A stretch of 64,000 nucleotides of DNA from Microthrixaceae bacterium (GCA_016702505.1 JADJDU010000003.1:434001-498000); one strand, 5' to 3'; positions 13,030 to 23,156 are shown, counted from the first letter of the stretch. The notes: generated from the letters alone by a model not told the origin. Numbers and translations: made by a program.

Positions 13030-13839
13030 ATGGGCGACCCCACCACCGACTTCGTGGCCATGATGACGCTGGAGCCACATGGCCCCGACACCTTCGTCGG
13101 ATTCGGTCCGCGCTATCCGTGGGGTGGTCTCTACGGTGGCCAGATCGTGGCCCAAGCGTTGCGGGCAGCCGCCGCCACCGTCTCGCCCGAGTTCCGCGTC
13201 CATTCGCTCCACGCCTACTTCATTCGCCGAGGCGACCATTCCGAACCGGTGCGCTACGAGGTCGACCGGGTGCGCAATGGGCGGTCGTTCGTCACCCGGA
13301 CGGTCACGGCCCGTCAAGCGGTCGGTGCGATCTTGTCCATGTCGGCCTCGTTCCAGGTCGACGAGGCTGCGCTGGACGATCAGACCGCGGTCATCCCGCC
13401 GGTTGCCAACCACCAGGAACTGGCCCACGAGTCCTGGACCTCGATGTTCGACCGTGCCACCGTGCCCTCCGACGGCACCGTGGGGCGATCCCGCGGCTGG
13501 CTGCGAATCAATGGAGACCTCGGGGATGATCCGGTACTGCACGCCTGCGCCCTGGCCTACATGTCCGACGACTACCCGACCGATGCCGCCATCTCACTGC
13601 ACCCCGATCGCCCCGCACCCGAAGACGTTGACCAATACCCGTTCGTGGCCTTCAGCCTGGACCACGCACTGTGGTTCCACCGGCCGATGCGCGCCGACCA
13701 GTGGCACCTCACCGCCATGGCCTGTCATGGACTCATCTCGTCGCGCGGCCTGACTTTCGGCGAGGTCTTCACCGAGAGCGGGGTTCACGTGGCCTCGGTG
13801 GCCCAAGAAGTCCTGATTCGGAGACGTCGGGACGCCTGA
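13030..13839 (+). CDS. tesB: Acyl-CoA thioesterase, TesB-like double hotdog
   Basis: A 269-aa protein starting at ATG 13030. It matches TesB-type thioesterases, which hydrolyse acyl-CoA to acid and CoA: GGLYGGQIVAQALRAA in the first hotdog, SLHAYFIRRGD, and the C-terminal AFSLDHALWFHRP and HGLISSRGLTFGEVF typical of the second. It stands alone, divergent from the methyltransferase cluster and followed by a 27-bp hairpin repeat. CACGAT seven bases before the ATG may be a -10, so the message may be leaderless. Confidence 0.9.
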   Translation: MGDPTTDFVAMMTLEPHGPDTFVGFGPRYPWGGLYGGQIVAQALRAAAATVSPEFRVHSLHAYFIRRGDHSEPVRYEVDRVRNGRSFVTRTVTARQAVGAILSMSASFQVDEAALDDQTAVIPPVANHQELAHESWTSMFDRATVPSDGTVGRSRGWLRINGDLGDDPVLHACALAYMSDDYPTDAAISLHPDRPAPEDVDQYPFVAFSLDHALWFHRPMRADQWHLTAMACHGLISSRGLTFGEVFTESGVHVASVAQEVLIRRRRDA

Positions 13840-13840
13840 G

Positions 13841-13867
13841 CCGGAAGGCTCCGCCTTTCGGTGGATC
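13841..13867 (+). repeat. 27-bp hairpin repeat, copy 1
   Basis: The element begins CCGGAAGGCTCCGCCTTTCG and ends GTGGATC. It folds into a 9-bp stem (one G-T pair) with a TCC loop. An identical copy in opposite orientation lies at 19508-19534. Both follow a plus-strand stop codon, so they may be repeated terminators or a REP-like family. Confidence 0.75.
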
Positions 13868-13909
13868 CAGGCTTCGGATGCCAGCGGGGCGGACCGTATG
13901 CTCCCGCCC

Positions 13910-14680
13910 ATGACGTCGACCCTGATCTTGCTTCGCCATGGGCAGAGCACCTGGAACGCCGAGAACCTCTTCACCGGCTGGTGGGATGCGGACCTATCCG
14001 AGCTCGGACGGTCTGAAGCTGCCGCGGCCGGGACCCTCATGTCCGAGGCGGGCCTGGCCCCCGACGTCGTACACACCTCGCTTCAGACCAGGGCGATCCG
14101 AACCGCCAACCTGGCTCTCGACTCCATGGGGCTGCTGTGGCTGCCGGTCAAGCGGCACTGGCGGCTGAACGAACGGCACTACGGCGACCTCACCGGCCAG
14201 AACAAGGCCGAGGCCACCGCCCGCTTCGGTGCCGACCAGGTGAAGGTGTGGCGTCGAAGCTACGACACTCCACCTCCCGAGATCGGCGCCGGCAACGCCC
14301 ACAACCCCAACACGGATGCCCGTTACGCCCACGTACCCATCGATGTGCTGCCCACGTCTGAGTGCCTCGCCGACGTGGGGGCCCGGATGCTTCCGTACTG
14401 GTTCGATGTGATCGTGCCCGATCTGGAAGGTGACCGCACGGTCCTGGTCGCCGCCCACGGCAACAGCTTGCGAGCCCTGGTCAAGCACCTCGACGGGATC
14501 AGCGACGATGCCATCAGTGGGCTCGACATACCTACCGGTGTCCCGCTCGTGTACGAGCTGGACGACAACGCCCGCCCGGTGGAGACCAAGCCGGTACTGG
14601 ACCGGGCGCTGGGAGACCCAGAGGCCATCCGCGCCGCGGCCGAAGCGGTGGCCCGCCAAGCGTCAGGAGGTTCCAAGTGA
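13910..14680 (+). CDS. gpmA: 2,3-bisphosphoglycerate-dependent phosphoglycerate mutase
   Basis: Glycolytic enzyme that interconverts 3- and 2-phosphoglycerate. The 256-aa protein has LILLRHGQSTWNAENLFTGW with the catalytic His, an RHWRLNERHYGDLTGQNKAE block and VAAHGNSLRALVKHL with the second His. I start at ATG 13910 (MTSTLILL); an ATG at 13898 is also in frame. A TATGCT (13897-13902) seven bases before the ATG suggests a leaderless message. The next gene starts inside its stop codon. Confidence 0.94.
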   Translation: MTSTLILLRHGQSTWNAENLFTGWWDADLSELGRSEAAAAGTLMSEAGLAPDVVHTSLQTRAIRTANLALDSMGLLWLPVKRHWRLNERHYGDLTGQNKAEATARFGADQVKVWRRSYDTPPPEIGAGNAHNPNTDARYAHVPIDVLPTSECLADVGARMLPYWFDVIVPDLEGDRTVLVAAHGNSLRALVKHLDGISDDAISGLDIPTGVPLVYELDDNARPVETKPVLDRALGDPEAIRAAAEAVARQASGGSK

Positions 14681-15261
14681 ACCGCCGACCTTTCGCCGCC
14701 GCCTTGGCGTTCACCCTCATGGTCACCCTTGGGGCCTGCGGGTCTGACAGTGACGAGGTGAGCACCAACCGGGAGAGCACCACCACAACTTCGCCCGCCG
14801 GATCCGAAGGCACTTCAGCCGATTCCGGCTCCGACTCGAGCTCCGACTCGACCGGGGACTGCCGCACCGGGGCTGACGCCGCCAACGCCGATTCCCCCGA
14901 GCTCGACGCCCCCACCCAGAAAGCCAAGGAGCTGGTGATCACCGACCTGATCGAGGGATGCGGCGACGAGATCCCCGAGGGCTTGGTGGTCGACGTCGAG
15001 GTCAACTACATGGGCAAAGCTCTGTCCACCGGAGATGTGTTCGACTCCAGCTTCGAACGGGGTGAACCGGTGGCCTTTCCCGTCGGCGCCGGACAGCTCA
15101 TCGAGGGGTGGGACACCGGCTTGGTGGGGATGAAGGAGGGCGGACGCCGCCAGCTCCTGATCCCCGGTGACCTGGCGTACGGGGCCATGGGCAGCCCACC
15201 CGACATCGGCCCCGACGACACCTTGGTCTTCGTTATCGACCTCCTATCCGTCTCTGGCTGA
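14677..15261 (+). CDS. FKBP-type peptidyl-prolyl isomerase lipoprotein
   Basis: A 194-aa exported lipoprotein (signal peptide, lipobox LGAC), then a Ser/Thr/Asp-rich linker to about residue 60 and a C-terminal FKBP domain. FKBP hallmarks: GDVFDSSFERGEPVAFPVG, QLIEGWDTGLVGMKEGGRR, LLIPGDLAYGA and DDTLVFVIDLL. It should help fold extracytoplasmic proteins by proline isomerisation. GTG 14677 overlaps the gpmA stop, with AGGAGG at 14665-14670, so translation is coupled to gpmA. Confidence 0.92.
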   Translation: MNRRPFAAALAFTLMVTLGACGSDSDEVSTNRESTTTTSPAGSEGTSADSGSDSSSDSTGDCRTGADAANADSPELDAPTQKAKELVITDLIEGCGDEIPEGLVVDVEVNYMGKALSTGDVFDSSFERGEPVAFPVGAGQLIEGWDTGLVGMKEGGRRQLLIPGDLAYGAMGSPPDIGPDDTLVFVIDLLSVSG

Positions 15262-15349
15262 AGCCCGGCGCCGGCTCCGGTCCTCGGCATAGCAACCCGA
15301 TCTCGGTCATCGCCGCGCGGCCCGTTCATAGTTCGTACACTCCCCACCC

Positions 15350-15775
15350 ATGGCGACCCGCGGCAAGCACCTCGAACACCTCGCTGAGATCCCGCTGTTC
15401 TCGGCTCTGAGTAAGAAGGACCTCCAGCGGATCGCCAAGGCATCCAACGAGGTGACCTTGGAGGCTGGCACCGTGCTGGCTGACCAGGGAGACATGGGGA
15501 GGGAGGCCTTCGTGATCGTCGAAGGCACCGCCACCGTGAGCCGCAACGGCCGCAAGGTCGGTTCGGTCGGTCCCGGAGACGCAGTGGGCGAACTGTCCCT
15601 CCTGGACCACGGACCCCGCACCGCCCGGGTGAAGGCCGACACCGAGATCACTGCCTTGGTGCTGAGCGCTCGGGAGTTCGCTGGCGTGATCGAGGAAGTC
15701 CCCGGTCTGGCCCACAAGCTCTTGGGTCAGCTCGCCTCACGGGTCCGCGAACTGGACCGCCAGATCTACGGCTGA
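15350..15775 (+). CDS. Single-domain cyclic-nucleotide-binding protein
   Basis: A 141-aa protein made almost entirely of one cyclic-nucleotide-binding fold: IPLFSALSKKDLQRIAKAS, then EAGTVLADQGDMGREAFVIV, GDAVGELSLLDHGPRTARV (phosphate-binding cassette with Glu and Arg) and a short C-terminal helix. There is no DNA-binding domain, so it is a stand-alone sensor or adapter rather than a Crp regulator. TACACT at 15336-15341, 8 bases before the ATG, fits a -10 for a leaderless message. Confidence 0.85.
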   Translation: MATRGKHLEHLAEIPLFSALSKKDLQRIAKASNEVTLEAGTVLADQGDMGREAFVIVEGTATVSRNGRKVGSVGPGDAVGELSLLDHGPRTARVKADTEITALVLSAREFAGVIEEVPGLAHKLLGQLASRVRELDRQIYG

Positions 15776-15864
15776 GGAAGCCACTCCCGCCTTGACCCGG
15801 CGGGGTACGTGACGGAAGGCTCGCGCCCCCGCGACTTCGCACCCAGGAGGGCGCGACCTTCACC

Positions 15865-16647
15865 ATGCCGTCCACCACCACTCCGACCGTCGTGTTCCGA
15901 CGGCGCAGCCGCGCCCGATCCACAGCCAACGTTGCCGTTCTCTCGGTTCTCCTGTTCGTCGCCGGATGCGAATGGGTGGCCACCCCGACCTATGACGGCT
16001 CGAGCAGACCCAACTTCGTCTTTCGCTACCTGACCAGAGACGGTGCCGACGGCTATACGTCGAGCGCGGTCAAGGGCACGGTTCAACTCTCCGGGCCACC
16101 CACCAACACCGGCACCAACACCAGGATGGTGCTGTTCCCCTCCGCCCAGCCTTCCTCGATCGACCAACAGGCATGCGCGACCTGGAGCACCCAGACCGAT
16201 CTCCGCACCCAGCAGGGTCTGGCCCTGCGGATCCGCGCCGACCAACCCGAAGGGCGCTGGCGGGCGGTGACGGTCCTCAAGAACGTGCTTTGGGGTGCCA
16301 ACTGGAACTTCAACGTGCTCACCTGGGACACCCGGAACCCGTCGGGCTGGACCACCCACGGCACTGTCGACCTGAACCGGGTGTTCTGGCCCAACCAACA
16401 ACTCGCCCCGTTCCCGTGGCGGGTGTGCGCCCGGGTCACCGGCGATGTGGTGACGGTGAAGGGATGGCGAGCCGGAACGCCCGAACCGCCATGGAACGAC
16501 CCAAACCACACCGGCTCGGTTCGTCTTCCCCCGGAGTGGAGCTATCCGGGCCAGGCCGGTTGGTACGTGGGCCACCTCCCCTCGGGCCAACAGACCACCT
16601 TCACCGATCTGACCCTTCACCAGCTCACCCTCGAGTCCACCCCCTGA
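15865..16647 (+). CDS. Lipoprotein of unknown function
   Basis: A 260-aa protein with a basic N-terminus, a hydrophobic segment and the lipobox LFVAGC at about residues 27-32. The mature part is rich in Trp, Thr and Pro and looks beta-stranded (WRAVTVLKNVLWGANWNFNV; GQAGWYVGHLPSGQQTTFTD), like a concanavalin-type or other jelly-roll carbohydrate-binding fold, but I cannot name a family. AGGAGG lies 14 bases before the ATG, which is rather far. No partner is evident. Confidence 0.7.
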   Translation: MPSTTTPTVVFRRRSRARSTANVAVLSVLLFVAGCEWVATPTYDGSSRPNFVFRYLTRDGADGYTSSAVKGTVQLSGPPTNTGTNTRMVLFPSAQPSSIDQQACATWSTQTDLRTQQGLALRIRADQPEGRWRAVTVLKNVLWGANWNFNVLTWDTRNPSGWTTHGTVDLNRVFWPNQQLAPFPWRVCARVTGDVVTVKGWRAGTPEPPWNDPNHTGSVRLPPEWSYPGQAGWYVGHLPSGQQTTFTDLTLHQLTLESTP

Positions 16648-16742
16648 CCCACACCGTCGGTCCGCGAGGAGACCACCTGGGTCCACGTCGAGCGGCTCTG
16701 ATATTCGGCCCGGACGCGATGTCGCGAGTAGGTTTCCGTGCT

Positions 16743-18974
16743 ATGGCTACTGAGGAGACCACCGCCGAGAAGGCCCCCGCCAACATCAAGCCCCACCACC
16801 TGGTGATAGGGCTGGGTGCGGCGATCGCCTTGTTCACGGCCACGTCAGGCGTCGTGCCGCTCATCACCGAATGGCATGACGACTCACATGTTCAGCGCCA
16901 CGTGTTCGGCAACATCCCGAGCGCGGTGAAGCTGGCGTTCTACATCGTGATCCCTCTGGTGATCGTCTACGGCGCCGTCATGTTCGCCATGCGGGTCAAG
17001 AACTGGGAACGGGGCACGCCCGACAACCGTCGCACCACACCTCAGAACGCCAAGCGTCGCCTGGAGGACTTCCGTTCCGGCGTCTACATGCAGACGTTGC
17101 TGCGAGATCCCGCCGCCGGGCTCATGCACAGCCTCCTGTACTTCTCGTTCCTGATCCTCCTCGCCGTCACCACGATCTTGGAGATCAACCACCAGCTCCC
17201 CGAGGGACTCAAGTTCCTGCACGGCACCACCTACCAGGCCTACTCCTTCGTCGGTGACCTGGCGGGTCTGGGCCTCCTCGTCGGTGTGGTGTGGGCCATC
17301 GTCCGGCGCTACGTGGTTCGTCCGTACCGCATCCGCATCAAGTCCAAGGCCGACCACGTCCTCGGACTTGGCACCCTGCTGGCATTGGCGGTCACCGGGC
17401 TCGGGGCCGAGGCCTGGCGCATCGCTCTGGAAGGTACCCCCGACTACGAGAAGTGGTCGTTCATCGGGTATCCGATCGCCACCGCCATCGACGGCATGTC
17501 CACGCTCAGCGGAGGCCACCAGATCTGGTGGCTGGCCCACGTCTTCTCCTTCGTGGTGTTCCTGGTGATCCTCCCGGTCACGATGATGCGCCACATGTTC
17601 ACGTCGCCGTTGAACATGTACCTGCGAGACAAGGACCGCCCCAAGGGCGCCATGCGCCCCATGCCCAACCTCATGGAGACCGAGCTCGAGAACTTCGGTG
17701 CCTCCACCGTCGAGGAGTTCACCTGGAAGCAACTCCTCGACACCGACGCCTGCACCATGTGCGGCCGCTGCACCAGTGTGTGCCCGGCTCACGCCACCGG
17801 CAAGCCTCTTGACCCCCGAGAGATCGTGCTCAAGACCGGCGAGGTCATGGCCGCCTCGGGCACCCCGTCGGTGTCGCCTCCGATCAGCACCGTGGCCGAG
17901 ATCACCATCGGATCCAGCTCCCTGTTCGAGCGGATCACCCCCGAAGAGGTCTGGTCCTGCACCACCTGCAAGGCCTGCGACGAGATCTGCCCGGTCAACA
18001 TCGAGATCCTCGACAAGATCCTCGACATGCGCCGTTACCTGTCACTCATGGAGTCGAACTTCCCCACCGAGCTCGGCAGCGCCTACCGCGGCATGGAGAA
18101 CTCCGGCAATCCCTGGGGTATGAGCCAGAACGATCGTGCCGCATGGACCTCCAAGGTCGACGACGTCGCCATCGTGGACGGCTCGGAGGCCTTCGACCAC
18201 GAGTACCTGTACTGGGTCGGATGCGCCGGCAGCTTCGACGACAAGAACCAGAAGGTCACCCAGGCCATGGCCAAGCTCATGCAACGAGCCGGCGTGGACT
18301 TCGCCATCCTCGGACCGTCTGAGAACTGCACCGGTGATCCCGCCCGCCGCTCGGGCAACGAGTACATCTTCCAGATGCTGGCCATGCAGAACATCGAGAC
18401 CCTCGACGGCATGGGCGTGCGCAAGATCATCACCCAGTGCCCGCACTGCTTCAACACCTTGATGAACGAGTACCCCCAGCTCGGCGGTCACTACGAGGTG
18501 GTCCACCACAGCCAGTTCCTGGAGTGGCTCATCGACCAGGGCAAGCTCGACCTGTCCGAAGCCCGACTCGAAGAGCGCATCGTGTACCACGATTCGTGCT
18601 ACCTCGGCCGTCACAACGACGTCTACATGGCTCCCCGCAACGTCATCGGGAACCTCGCTGGCATCGACCTGGTGGAGGCTTCGGCCAACGGCACCAAGGG
18701 CATGTGCTGTGGTGCCGGCGGGGCCCGCATGTTCATGGAGGAGACAATCGGCACCAAGGTCAACGACGCCCGATCCGAGCAGCTGGTCGAGACCGGCGCC
18801 GGTCGTGTCGCCACCGCCTGCCCGTTCTGCTACATCATGATCGACGACGGCGTGAAGGGCATGGGCAAGGACGAAGACGTCAAGGTCGCCGACATCGCCA
18901 TGCATCTCCTGGAAGCCATCGAGACCGGCGAAGCCGAGCGCACCGCCGGAATGCTCACCACCGTCGAGGACTGA
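16743..18974 (+). CDS. Membrane (Fe-S) oxidoreductase with NarI-like and CCG domains
   Basis: A 743-aa protein. The N-terminal 300 residues form about five or six transmembrane helices with candidate heme-ligand histidines (GLMHSLLY, LAHVFSF, MMRHMF), like the NarI cytochrome b domain. Two [4Fe-4S] motifs follow, CTMCGRCTSVCP near 337 and CTTCKACDEICP near 406. Two CCG-type cysteine domains end the protein (WVGCAGSF with CPHCFNTL, and HDSCYLG, MCCGAGGARMF and ACPFCYIM), as in heterodisulfide reductase subunit D. It probably moves electrons between a soluble donor such as an ETF and the quinone pool. The reading is open back to 16173 but ATG 16743 follows a TAGGTT -10 by 8 bases. Confidence 0.9.
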   Translation: MATEETTAEKAPANIKPHHLVIGLGAAIALFTATSGVVPLITEWHDDSHVQRHVFGNIPSAVKLAFYIVIPLVIVYGAVMFAMRVKNWERGTPDNRRTTPQNAKRRLEDFRSGVYMQTLLRDPAAGLMHSLLYFSFLILLAVTTILEINHQLPEGLKFLHGTTYQAYSFVGDLAGLGLLVGVVWAIVRRYVVRPYRIRIKSKADHVLGLGTLLALAVTGLGAEAWRIALEGTPDYEKWSFIGYPIATAIDGMSTLSGGHQIWWLAHVFSFVVFLVILPVTMMRHMFTSPLNMYLRDKDRPKGAMRPMPNLMETELENFGASTVEEFTWKQLLDTDACTMCGRCTSVCPAHATGKPLDPREIVLKTGEVMAASGTPSVSPPISTVAEITIGSSSLFERITPEEVWSCTTCKACDEICPVNIEILDKILDMRRYLSLMESNFPTELGSAYRGMENSGNPWGMSQNDRAAWTSKVDDVAIVDGSEAFDHEYLYWVGCAGSFDDKNQKVTQAMAKLMQRAGVDFAILGPSENCTGDPARRSGNEYIFQMLAMQNIETLDGMGVRKIITQCPHCFNTLMNEYPQLGGHYEVVHHSQFLEWLIDQGKLDLSEARLEERIVYHDSCYLGRHNDVYMAPRNVIGNLAGIDLVEASANGTKGMCCGAGGARMFMEETIGTKVNDARSEQLVETGAGRVATACPFCYIMIDDGVKGMGKDEDVKVADIAMHLLEAIETGEAERTAGMLTTVED

Positions 18975-18978
18975 CCGC

Positions 18979-19462
18979 TTGACCGCGGAGGGTGCAGCCA
19001 CCGTTCTGGTCGCACATCCCGATCCCGATGTCCCGCGAGCTCGTGGCCCGAGTGGCCGAGGGAGCCGGACACCGGGTGGTGCGACTGGATTCGCCTGCCC
19101 CCGCCACCGTGGTCGACACCAGCGTCGATTCGCTGGCGTTGGCGGTGATCCTGGACACCCAGGCCACCGCACTTCACGAGCTCACCAGCATCACCGAAGC
19201 GTTCTCCACTCGTGGCTACCCCGCTGGGGTGATCGCCCTGGTCGACGGTGAAGCCACCCGGGACTGGTGCCTGGCCAACGGCGTTCAACGGGTCCTTCAG
19301 CGCCCGTTCCACGAGCGCGATCTGGTCCAGGCGATCCAGATGGTGCTCGACCCGGACCTGGCCGAGCCTGATCCCGAACCCGAGGAGGCCACTCCCCGGG
19401 TCATGCCAATCGGGGTGGGTCACGCCTTCACCGACATCCTCCGCATGGGTCGCCAACTCTGA
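18979..19462 (+). CDS. Receiver-like (CheY-fold) protein, frameshifted
   Basis: The start (TTG 18979, with GAGGA 9 bases upstream) encodes AATVLVAHPDPDV, the first strand and acidic pocket of a receiver fold, but the frame is lost within 20 codons. The next frame from about 19028 continues SRELVARVAEGAGHRVVRL and runs on to a C-terminal VQRVLQRPFHERDLVQAIQM, where RPF matches the KPF loop of receivers. One C is probably missing from the run at 19032-19034. It starts 4 bp after the Fe-S gene, so the two are likely one operon. The phosphoacceptor Asp region is not convincing, so it may be a pseudo-receiver. Confidence 0.6.
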
Positions 19463-19507
19463 CCTCGGTCTCACCGGCGACCCACGAGCAGCGACCGCCT
19501 TAGCCTC

Positions 19508-19534
19508 GATCCACCGAAAGGCGGAGCCTTCCGG
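19508..19534 (-). repeat. 27-bp hairpin repeat, copy 2
   Basis: Exact reverse complement of 13841-13867. It lies between the convergent genes ending at 19462 (+) and 19596 (-), where it could terminate both. Confidence 0.75.
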
Positions 19535-19595
19535 CGGAGCTCGGTCGCCGTCCTAACGGCCGACGTCTTCGCTGCTGCGTAGGCAACAGCCCGGG

Positions 19596-22045
19596 TCAGA
19601 CGATGCCGGCCCGACGGACCCGACCGAGGAAGAACCAGCACACCGGTACGGGCATCCAGTAGGTGATCAGGCGGAACACGAGCACGATCGACAGGGCCGA
19701 GGCCGCCTCCACACCTAGCCCGGTGAGTACCGCGACCAGAGCCGCCTCGATGGCACCCACCCCACCCGGCGTCGGGGCCATCGAGGCCACCGTGTTGGCC
19801 GTCATGTAGGCCAGGGACAACGCTGCGAACCCGATGCCATAGACGCCGAAGGCCTGAACCGAAAGGGCAAAGGCGATGAGGGTGGTCGTCTTGGAGAACA
19901 GGGCCCCACCGAAGAGCTGAACGACCTTCAGCGGGTCCCGGGCCAGAACCAACAGCTCCCCACCAACCTCCCGGATGCTCGCGAAGCCCTTGCCCAACAG
20001 CTTGCGGCCCCACGGCGTCAGGTAGACCAGTCCACCCAGGGCGAGCACCGCCAACAGGATCCGGGCGATGAAGGCCGAATCGGGGAGGCTGAAACCAAGG
20101 TCGGTCGAGGATCCGGCCCAGGTTGCGAACACCACCAGCAACACCACCTGCATGGCCCCGCTGGCCGCGCTGGTCAACCCGATGGAGGCGGCGCTGAGGG
20201 TGACGTCGACGCCATAGCGCTGTAGGTAGCGGGTCCGCAGTGCCATGCCTCCGGCGTTGGCGGGGGTGAAACGGTTCAGGAACGACTGGGCGTACATGAC
20301 CTGAAGCGTCTCCCAGAACGGAAGCACCACCGTGACCGCCCCCTTCAGCGACCAGACCCCGCCCACGAACCCGATCAGCGACAACACCACCAGCCCGGGC
20401 AGGTAGCTCCAATCGGCATCGCCCAGTGCCTCTCGGATCTCAGCCCAGTTGGAGGCGAAGGCCAGGAGCACGTAAACGAGCACGGTGCCACCGAACAGAC
20501 TCACCAAGGTCCCGAGGTTGACGCGGTCGAGTTTGACCAGTTCGTAGGACTCCAACCCGAGTCGATCCTGGAGCCCGGTCCTCACCTCGTCCCACAGGGA
20601 TTTGTCAGCGTGCTCCTTCACCTCGGCGCGAGTCGAGGCTGACACCGCCAACGGCTGCACCATCGGCAGAGCGCTTTCGAGGATGGCTCGGTCGACGTGG
20701 GCCATCGCGGCATCGAGGGCCCGCTCGACACCGATGCGTGCGGCCTGGGCCACCAACAACTCGGCCACGTCGGTTCCGATCAGGCGGCTGTCCGCGGCCA
20801 CCTGTGCTGCCCTGAAGCCTCGCAGGTACACGTCGCCTGAACCGTCCAGCACGAAGTGGTCGAGGTTTGGTCTCCGGTGTGTCAATCCTCGTCGGTGCAG
20901 CAGGTCGAGTTGCTGCCAGGTCTGAGCTATCACCTGGTCGTTCAGGTCGGCGTCGTCGAGCGCGGCCAGCCTGGTCCCGGCCACGTCTGTGGCCACGATC
21001 ACGCCGTCCCCGTCGGCGGTCTCGGAGATCCCGATGATCTCCGGTGTTCTCACTCCGGCCCCGGCCGCCAGGAGGCTGCACAGGGCCTGGTGCTCCACGG
21101 TGGCCGCTGGCGACCATCCCGGCCGGTCCTCGTCGATTCCCTTGACCCTCAGCGTCTGCACCGCTCTCACCAGCAGGTCGGCGTCGCGTTCGTCTCTACC
21201 GACGACCTCGACCACCACAGGGTTGCCCGCCGACGTGCCTCGCAGGCGCCGGGAGAGGCCGCTTCCCCTGGCATCGAGCATCAAATCCTCCACGTCGAGT
21301 CCGATGCGCGTTAGGGCTTCGACCAGTGACGCCAGGTCGAATCGACGGGCCGGGGAGCCGACCAGCACGAGCACCAGCGAACCCACCGCGACACCCACCG
21401 CTACCGTGGTCAACAGGTTGAGGGGCACAGCGACCGCGCTGAACACCCGAACCAGGCACAACCCCGAGATCCACAGCCACATGAACCGGCGCCACTTCCG
21501 TGAGAACGACGGGCTGAGCACCGTCACCCCAGCGGCCAGGGCTGCTAGGTAGCTCGCTGACGGGAAGGCCGAGCCGGTGACCCAACTCCGAAGGCTCAAA
21601 CTCCGTTCCACGGCCACCGGCGTAGCCCGGTCGAACCAACTCTGAAGACCAGCCACCGTGGCCGCAGCCACCAGGCCGGCCAAGACACCGAGACCGGTCT
21701 GTACGGGGCGACGCCACCTGATCGCCACCGCCACCAGGACGAGCGGCGTGGCCAGAGCCAAGATCTGGACGACACCCAAAGCCCCTGCTGGGCCAGGTCG
21801 GGCACGTGGCTGGCCAACGCCACCAGGTCGGCTGAGATCGACCGGAGATCCCCGGGGTACACCGCCACCACGAGAGCCCCACCGGCAATGGTCAGCAGGG
21901 CGGCGACGAGGCGGGCCACATCCGCGGGGTGGCGACGCCATTGCGCTCCGCCCTCGGTGAGCCCGGGAGTGAACCGGGTGCTCCAGTTCTGGTCGGGGGT
22001 CTCGGCCCGGCCCGGAACGGTCCCACCCGCATTCTTCACGCCCAT
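19596..22045 (-). CDS. AglD/LPG-synthase-TM-like membrane protein with kinase-like domain (frameshifted)
   Basis: Joining two frames gives about 816 aa: an N-terminal membrane block, a cytosolic kinase-like domain (about 230-490) and a C-terminal block of 7-8 helices of the UPF0104/AglD type with the signature FTPANAGGMALRTRYLQRYG and MAPTPGGVGAIEAALV. The kinase-like domain has HRRPNLDHFVLD where an HxD loop is expected and RGF where DFG is expected, so it may be a pseudokinase. The start ATG 22045 (MGVKNAGG) and the main frame are separated by a one-base loss at the C run 21782-21785. Similar proteins are linked to lipid or glycan transport; the substrate here is unknown. Confidence 0.75.
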
Positions 22046-22300
22046 TCCTGGCCCTCCCGTTCCTCGGTACCGGCCCTCGAGACCTAGCGCCGAGGGTAAC
22101 GCCCGAGCGAACTGAGGCCAGGCACCGACCCGAAAGAGGCAGGTTCAGCCGGTAGTGTGACCGCCGGCCGTCCTGGACCGAAGGGCCAAAATGGGCATGG
22201 TTGCGCGCGCAGATCAACATAGAAACAACCGCTCCGACCTGCCAGGCGATGTCGAGTCGCATCGGAGAGCAAGCACACCGAGGTCCGTCGAGGTCACGTC

Positions 22301-23134
22301 GTGAGCCTGCGCCACCTTCGACTGTTCCCACCCATCCTCCCGCCCGATGAACCCGGACCAGACATCGGCGAACCAGGCAGTCGGCGCCGGATCGTGCTGG
22401 TGGCCGCCACCCTCACCGTGATCACCGAGGTGGCGGTACTGGTCGGCGTCACCCCTCGATTGCAAGTGGGAGACATGGCGATCTCGTTGTCGATCATCCC
22501 TGGTCTGGCGTTGGCCGTTGCCTGTGGTGACCGGCTCTTCGGCCGGTCGTCGCTGCGACGGGTTGCCGCCTGGTACTGGATCCTCACCGGCGGCGTGCTG
22601 ATCACCCTGTTGGCCCTATATGCGCTCCGCTCCGAGGTATCGCACTTCTGGGCCTTGACCCTGGCCGCTACCGGCGAGGAGCTCGTGTACCGCCTGGCCG
22701 CGCCCGCGGTGTTTTCGGTGGCACTCATGTACGGAGGCGTCGGAAAGGCCCGCGCCCGCCTGGCTGGCCTGGCATTGGCGGGGACGTGGTTCGTCCTGCT
22801 TCCTGGACATCAAGACCAGATGGATGGCCCGGGCGGGGTTCTGCCGTTCATCGCCTTCGCGGTGCTGGCCGCGGCCTTGGTCCACCGGTCGGGTTCGGTG
22901 CTGCCCATGGCAATGGGGCACAGCATCGTCAACCTGGCCACCTTCTTGGTGTGGGATGAGGCTCTTCCAGCCGATGCTCGGGCCGTGACGCTCGGAGCCG
23001 TGCTCAGCTTGTTGGCCCTGGCCTATGGGATCCCCCGCCAGCTCACGTTCGATTCCGATCGTGGATTGATCGACATCGGCACCATCAGCCCGTTCACCGT
23101 CTCCCCGGGGGACGGACCCGCTGATTCGATCTGA
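22301..23134 (+). CDS. CPBP family intramembrane metalloprotease
   Basis: A 277-aa polytopic membrane protein starting at GTG 22301. It has the CAAX/CPBP (ABI) motifs: GEELVYR near residue 127 with paired Glu and Arg, HQDQMD in a later helix, and MGHSIVNLA near the end supplying a metal-binding His. Such proteases process membrane proteins or act in immunity to self-made peptides. It is divergent from the AglD-like gene across a 255-bp gap holding both promoters. Confidence 0.82.
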   Translation: MSLRHLRLFPPILPPDEPGPDIGEPGSRRRIVLVAATLTVITEVAVLVGVTPRLQVGDMAISLSIIPGLALAVACGDRLFGRSSLRRVAAWYWILTGGVLITLLALYALRSEVSHFWALTLAATGEELVYRLAAPAVFSVALMYGGVGKARARLAGLALAGTWFVLLPGHQDQMDGPGGVLPFIAFAVLAAALVHRSGSVLPMAMGHSIVNLATFLVWDEALPADARAVTLGAVLSLLALAYGIPRQLTFDSDRGLIDIGTISPFTVSPGDGPADSI

Positions 23135-23156
23135 ACCCAGGCTCCGGGCTCGTGGC

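Noticed and set aside
16173..16742. N-terminal extension of the Fe-S oxidoreductase by 190 residues
   Set aside because: It overlaps the upstream lipoprotein gene out of frame, is Arg/Pro-rich nonsense, and a good -10 lies 8 bases before ATG 16743.
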